A stretch of 10,137 nt of DNA from Lachnospiraceae bacterium (lineage in GTDB: Bacteria; Bacillota; Clostridia; Lachnospirales; Lachnospiraceae). Of this stretch, positions 6,639-10,137 are shown in pieces; the stretch's first letter is position 1, and each line of letters starts with the position of its first letter. The notes below the pieces were generated by a model, which saw nothing but the letters and a program-made list of their open reading frames with translations, did not search any database and was not told the DNA's origin. Where the stretch lies: NCBI GenBank assembly GCA_017964055.1, contig JAGCSS010000320.1:1-10137 (forward strand), in the 5' to 3' direction. Both the position numbers and the translations under genes were made by a program.

Positions 6639-7814
6639 ATGGAGACTCAGAAAACGATAAAGGGTGTAAATTTACTTTTCCTGGCTCTTGTTCTTATAGA
6701 GATCGTGTTTCAGATCGTAGTCGGCATACTGGCTGCGTTCGGTATCGATATATTCATGGGCAAGGTTACCCTCCAGCTGATATTCTCGCAGCTGGTATTT
6801 GCCCTGCCTGCCATAATCTACTTCGTGTTCACGCACAGAGACCTTAAAAAGGGATTTGCGTTTCTCCGCTACAAGAAGATCCGGTTTTCAAATATACTCC
6901 TCTGCATACTGATCTATATATGCTTGTCGCCGGTCCTTAACTTTTTCAACGCGCTTTCGATGCTGTACTCGACGAATGTGATCTCGGCCGTGATGTTCGA
7001 TGTGACCGACGAAGTTCCGTTCCTCGTGGGTCTGCTCGTTATAGCTGTAATACCTGCGTTCCTTGAGGAGTTCACATACCGCGGAGTTTTCTACAATACA
7101 TACAGGCTCGGTGCGGGCTTTGGTGCGGCGCTGCTTTCGGGACTGCTGTTCGGTCTGGTGCACGGCAACCTGAATCAGTTCACCTATGCGTTCGTGCTGG
7201 GAGTGATATTTGCGCTGATCGTTGAGGCCACGGATTCGCTCTGGTCGACCATGATCGTGCATGCACTGGTCAATGCGGTATCGGTAGTGACCATCTACGG
7301 GCTGCCTGCCGCGCTTGAGTGGATGCAGAACCTTTACGATACGGCCAAGGCGGAAAACGATGTCAATACAATGAATCTGCTTGAGAGCATTATGGGAACG
7401 AATGATTTCTCGATCGATGCCGTTATGGGAACCGGAGCCTCGGCACTTTCGACAGCGGATGTACTCGGCCTTGTCATGCATTATGCCGTACCTGCCGCGG
7501 TAGGAGGCGTACTGGTATTCATTCTGCTGAGATTCATCGCAAAGCGCTGCGGCAGATGGGAGATCATGTGCGCGATGTTTGCAGGGAAAAAGACTCAGAC
7601 ATCTCCTGCGCGTGAGATACTCTCAAATCCCTCGGACGGGGAGTTTACTTCGGCGCCCGCATATACCTCCGTGCCGCTCGAGCCCGCCCCTGTGAGCCGC
7701 GTAAGGCTCATCACCTGGGAGCTCGTTGCCGCAGGCGTGGTACAGATACTTATGATGATCGCCACCGAAGTTATCTTAAGACACGGCGACGAGCTGGCGG
7801 CGTTCCTTCAGTAA
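6639..7814 (+). CDS. CPBP family intramembrane glutamic protease (Abi/Rce1-like), long form
   Basis: Membrane protein of the CPBP (CAAX protease and bacteriocin-processing) family, whose members cleave substrates inside the membrane or act in bacteriocin self-protection. Numbering from ATG 6639 (391 residues), the family motifs are complete: EExxxR (E143, E144, R148 in EEFTYRG), FxxxH (F171, H175) and HxxxN (H208, N212). About seven or eight hydrophobic segments are visible, beginning with LLFLALVLIEIVFQIVVGIL. After the catalytic part comes an extra stretch of about 180 residues: a soluble segment, a membrane helix (PAAVGGVLVFILL), a cytoplasm-like linker rich in Pro/Ser, and a final membrane helix. 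This makes it longer than many CPBP proteins (about 220-300). I chose the ATG because AAGGGGG (6627-6633) sits 5 bases before it and would lie inside the gene if GTG 6621 were used. Substrate unknown; no bacteriocin genes adjoin it. Confidence 0.88.
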   Translation: METQKTIKGVNLLFLALVLIEIVFQIVVGILAAFGIDIFMGKVTLQLIFSQLVFALPAIIYFVFTHRDLKKGFAFLRYKKIRFSNILLCILIYICLSPVLNFFNALSMLYSTNVISAVMFDVTDEVPFLVGLLVIAVIPAFLEEFTYRGVFYNTYRLGAGFGAALLSGLLFGLVHGNLNQFTYAFVLGVIFALIVEATDSLWSTMIVHALVNAVSVVTIYGLPAALEWMQNLYDTAKAENDVNTMNLLESIMGTNDFSIDAVMGTGASALSTADVLGLVMHYAVPAAVGGVLVFILLRFIAKRCGRWEIMCAMFAGKKTQTSPAREILSNPSDGEFTSAPAYTSVPLEPAPVSRVRLITWELVAAGVVQILMMIATEVILRHGDELAAFLQ

Positions 7815-7877
7815 CTATATTATACAATATTTCCGCCAAAATGCTATTCATGTATTTTACGGAGTATTGTCAGTTTT

Positions 7878-7894
7878 CCGCGCGTAATGCGCGG
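7878..7894 (+). other. GC-rich hairpin in the leader of the hybrid kinase gene
   Basis: CCGCGC (7878-7883) and GCGCGG (7889-7894) form a 6-bp all-GC stem around a 5-base loop, six bases before the GAGGA ribosome binding site (7901-7905). It has no T tract and so is not a terminator. It might affect translation or transcript stability of the kinase. The rest of the 100-base gap after the CPBP gene is AT-rich, with no promoter I would defend. Confidence 0.3.
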
Positions 7895-7914
7895 CATTGT
7901 GAGGAAGAGCGGAT

Positions 7915-10122
7915 ATGTATGAGACTATAGGATTGATAATAGCCCTCGTAGTTACGATCATTTCACTCAATACAGCCTTTGCGCGATACGTTGCCGGATC
8001 GAAGAGATACTGGCTGCTTCTGGCGCTTTTCTTTCTTTTCAACAATCTGACGAATTATTACTGGGTTGAATACAATCTGGTAATGAACGACTATCCGACC
8101 ATCTCCAACTATTTCACATATCTCGGCTGGAATATCAGCTTTGTCATACTGGCCGTTCTGATACGCGTGCTGCAGACCGAAAAGGAACGAAAAACTGTTT
8201 CGATCTGGCAGTTCATTCCCATACTGTTCGGTATATTCCATTTCTGCATCTATTACAAGATGGACGGGATCGTCATCGCTGTCTGGGAAGAGGCCGCTAT
8301 CGCGCTGCTGGCGTATTTCTGCATCCAGTCCATTGTTTACTATCTGAGGAACAACTATAAGGTGATCAGAAAGCCCTACATGGCGGTCACCTGTCTGGTT
8401 TATGCCTGCATACAGTATATCTGCTGGACCGCGAGGCTGTTGAGAGACAACAAGGTGTCCCTGATCGTTTATATCGTATTTATAATGGCCAGCTTCCTGA
8501 TCTTCCCGCTGATGATCGTCGCGATACGCCGACAGTTCGGTGAGAACCTGCCGAATGCGGCCGTCGGCCGGTCGCTGCTCTCGCGTTCGTTTATGCGGGC
8601 GCTGAATGTCACATATCTGGTATTCCTTTTGAGCTGCTGCATCGGAGGTTATTTCATCGGCGCATGGTGCAGGGATTCCTATATAACGGCGCACGGCACG
8701 GTCGATTTTAACGTGATCGCCGTTATGATCTTTATCTTCTCGCTGGGACTTGTACTTTTTACTGCGATGATCATGTTCGTGGCAGGCTTCGGACAGAAGC
8801 TCATGGAAAATGACAAGATCCGCAGGGACAAGGAGATCGCCGAGAAGGCGAACAATGCAAAGAGCGATTTCCTAGCGAATATGTCGCATGAGATAAGGAC
8901 GCCGCTGAACGCTGTTCTGGGCATGAATGAGATGATCATAAACGAGAGCATGAACGCGCGCGACAGATTCCCCGGAGATGAGGAGAGGGTGCGCAGCGTA
9001 TTCTCGGAGATCTGTTCATACGCCGGCAACATCAGGGGCGCCGGCGGCAATCTGCTCAACATCATCAACGATATACTCGATTTCTCGAAGATCGAAGCCG
9101 GCAAGATGGAACTGGTCAGCGGAGAATACAAGCTCAGTTCCGTACTTAACGATACAGGCAACATGATCGCGATGAAGGCCGACGCAAAGGGACTGGACTT
9201 TAAGGTAAATATCGACAGGAACATACCGGACGGTCTGTACGGCGATGAGACCAGGGTAAGGCAGATATTGATCAATGTTCTGAACAATGCGGTCAAATAC
9301 ACCGAGAGCGGCAGCGTGGAGCTGGATGTTTCCAGCACGGAACCCATTAAGACAGATAATGGAACAGAGTTCAATCTGGTCATTAAGATTAAAGATACGG
9401 GCATCGGCATAAAGCCGGAGGACCTTAAGAGACTGTTCGGAAAGTTCGAAAGAATGGATCTTGAACACAATTCAACAACCGAGGGAACCGGTCTGGGACT
9501 TGCGATCACGCAGAATCTGGTCAACATGATGCACGGCGGGATAAGCGTAGAGAGCGTTTATCACGAGGGTACCACCTTTACGATCACGATCCCGCAGAGG
9601 ATCGTTTCCGAGGAGCCTGTCGGCGATTTCAAGGCAAAGTACGAGCAGAGCATCCGTGACAGCCATGTAAAAGAAGAGATATTCACCGCGCCCGAGGCAA
9701 AGATACTCATTGTCGACGATACCAGGGTAAATATCCTCGTGGCGGAAGGCCTGCTGAAAAAGACTCTTATGCAGATGGACGGCGCATACAGCGGCCGCGA
9801 GGCGCTGAAGCGCACGACCGAGAAAAAATACGATCTGATCCTGATGGACCAGAGAATGCCCGAGATGGACGGCACCGAGACCATGCACAGGATAAAGGAC
9901 CAGCCGGACGGCCTGAACCATGATACAAAGGTCATCTGCATGACCGCGGATGCCGTGACCGGCGCAAAGGAGAGGTATCTTGCGGGCGGCTTTGATGATT
10001 ATCTGACCAAGCCCGTGGATTCCGTGGAGATGAAGCGCATGATCATGAAATATCTCCCCCGCGCAAAGGTTATCAAGAGCGTACTCGGAGAGTTCAGCAG
10101 CGTGCCTGCAGAAGGCAAATAA
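7915..10122 (+). CDS. Membrane hybrid sensor histidine kinase (9TM-HisKA-HATPase-REC)
   Basis: 735-residue two-component kinase that should autophosphorylate on His and pass the phosphate to its own receiver. Residues 1-292 hold about nine hydrophobic segments (near 2-22, 31-51, 69-86, 97-114, 118-144, 154-173, 182-204, 229-251 and 265-292) with only short loops, so no large external sensor domain; the signal may be membrane-borne or a small molecule. A charged linker helix leads to the HisKA H-box SHEIRTPLN with H325. The ATPase has the N-box NVLNNAVKYTESG (N457/N458), G1 DTGIGI (494-499) and G2 GTGLGL (524-529). The C-terminal receiver has D601/D602, phosphoacceptor D645 (LILMDQRMPEMDG), T677 and K699. 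No Hpt domain follows, so a separate phosphotransfer protein and regulator would be needed for further relay. GAGGA at 7901-7905 supports the ATG. It ends with tandem TAA stops. Ligand and output unknown. Confidence 0.93.
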   Translation: MYETIGLIIALVVTIISLNTAFARYVAGSKRYWLLLALFFLFNNLTNYYWVEYNLVMNDYPTISNYFTYLGWNISFVILAVLIRVLQTEKERKTVSIWQFIPILFGIFHFCIYYKMDGIVIAVWEEAAIALLAYFCIQSIVYYLRNNYKVIRKPYMAVTCLVYACIQYICWTARLLRDNKVSLIVYIVFIMASFLIFPLMIVAIRRQFGENLPNAAVGRSLLSRSFMRALNVTYLVFLLSCCIGGYFIGAWCRDSYITAHGTVDFNVIAVMIFIFSLGLVLFTAMIMFVAGFGQKLMENDKIRRDKEIAEKANNAKSDFLANMSHEIRTPLNAVLGMNEMIINESMNARDRFPGDEERVRSVFSEICSYAGNIRGAGGNLLNIINDILDFSKIEAGKMELVSGEYKLSSVLNDTGNMIAMKADAKGLDFKVNIDRNIPDGLYGDETRVRQILINVLNNAVKYTESGSVELDVSSTEPIKTDNGTEFNLVIKIKDTGIGIKPEDLKRLFGKFERMDLEHNSTTEGTGLGLAITQNLVNMMHGGISVESVYHEGTTFTITIPQRIVSEEPVGDFKAKYEQSIRDSHVKEEIFTAPEAKILIVDDTRVNILVAEGLLKKTLMQMDGAYSGREALKRTTEKKYDLILMDQRMPEMDGTETMHRIKDQPDGLNHDTKVICMTADAVTGAKERYLAGGFDDYLTKPVDSVEMKRMIMKYLPRAKVIKSVLGEFSSVPAEGK

Positions 10123-10137
10123 TAAGACATATGGACC

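Noticed and set aside
10123..10137. ATGGACC at the right edge as the start of another gene
   Set aside because: Only seven bases remain and there is no ribosome binding site to judge; nothing can be supported.
1..10137. Mobile elements, toxin-antitoxin, CRISPR, phage defence or a new accessory system
   Set aside because: I saw no direct repeats, transposase, integrase, tRNA-att structure or repeat-spacer pattern, and all larger frames are assigned to known families in a chromosomal motility/signalling context.

Overview
The window looks like chromosomal DNA of a motile, Gram-positive anaerobe of the Clostridia, most likely a Lachnospiraceae relative. The evidence is: flagellar rod genes next to a comF/yvyF pair (the arrangement known from Bacillus and clostridia), a RecD2-type helicase, a CheX-type chemotaxis phosphatase, a CvfB/YitL protein, strong AGGAGG-like ribosome binding sites, and a base composition of about one half G+C judged by eye. 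The genus cannot be fixed from the sequence alone. There is no sign of insertion sequences, phage, CRISPR, tRNA or rRNA, and no gene-free stretch longer than about 120 bases.

Left part (1-5575, all + strand) is a motility-linked gene train. It begins inside a FlgG-type distal rod gene and continues with a short FlgJ-type rod-binding protein, the helicase recD2, a ComF-family phosphoribosyltransferase-like protein, a YvyF-type zinc-ribbon/HTH flagellar operon protein, a CheX-like phosphatase and a stand-alone CheY-like receiver. Gaps are 11, 15, 86, 16, 14 and 27 bases, so most of it is probably one transcript; only the 86-base AT-rich gap before comF may hold an internal promoter. The CheX gene has a well-placed ribosome binding site but an ATA codon where the start should be, and its N-terminal 44 codons are easily lost if only ATG/GTG/TTG starts are allowed.

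Middle part (5576-6638) holds one minus-strand gene, cvfB (S1 domains plus a winged helix). A perfect 12-bp hairpin lies between the convergent cheY and cvfB genes and contains the cvfB stop codon. A divergent promoter region of about 120 bases separates cvfB from the next gene.

Right part (6639-10122, + strand) has a CPBP-family intramembrane protease with a long extra C-terminal part, behind a good sigma-A-type promoter. After it comes a large hybrid histidine kinase with about nine membrane segments, an HisKA dimerisation domain with extra residues, an ATPase domain and one C-terminal receiver.

Functionally the left block joins rod assembly with chemotaxis output (a CheY and the phosphatase that may reset it). 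The right block is a membrane sensing/proteolysis group of unknown signal. Nothing here amounts to a clearly new multi-gene system. The items most worth checking are the ATA-start CheX gene, its placement with CheY after yvyF where flgM might be expected, and the unusual kinase.
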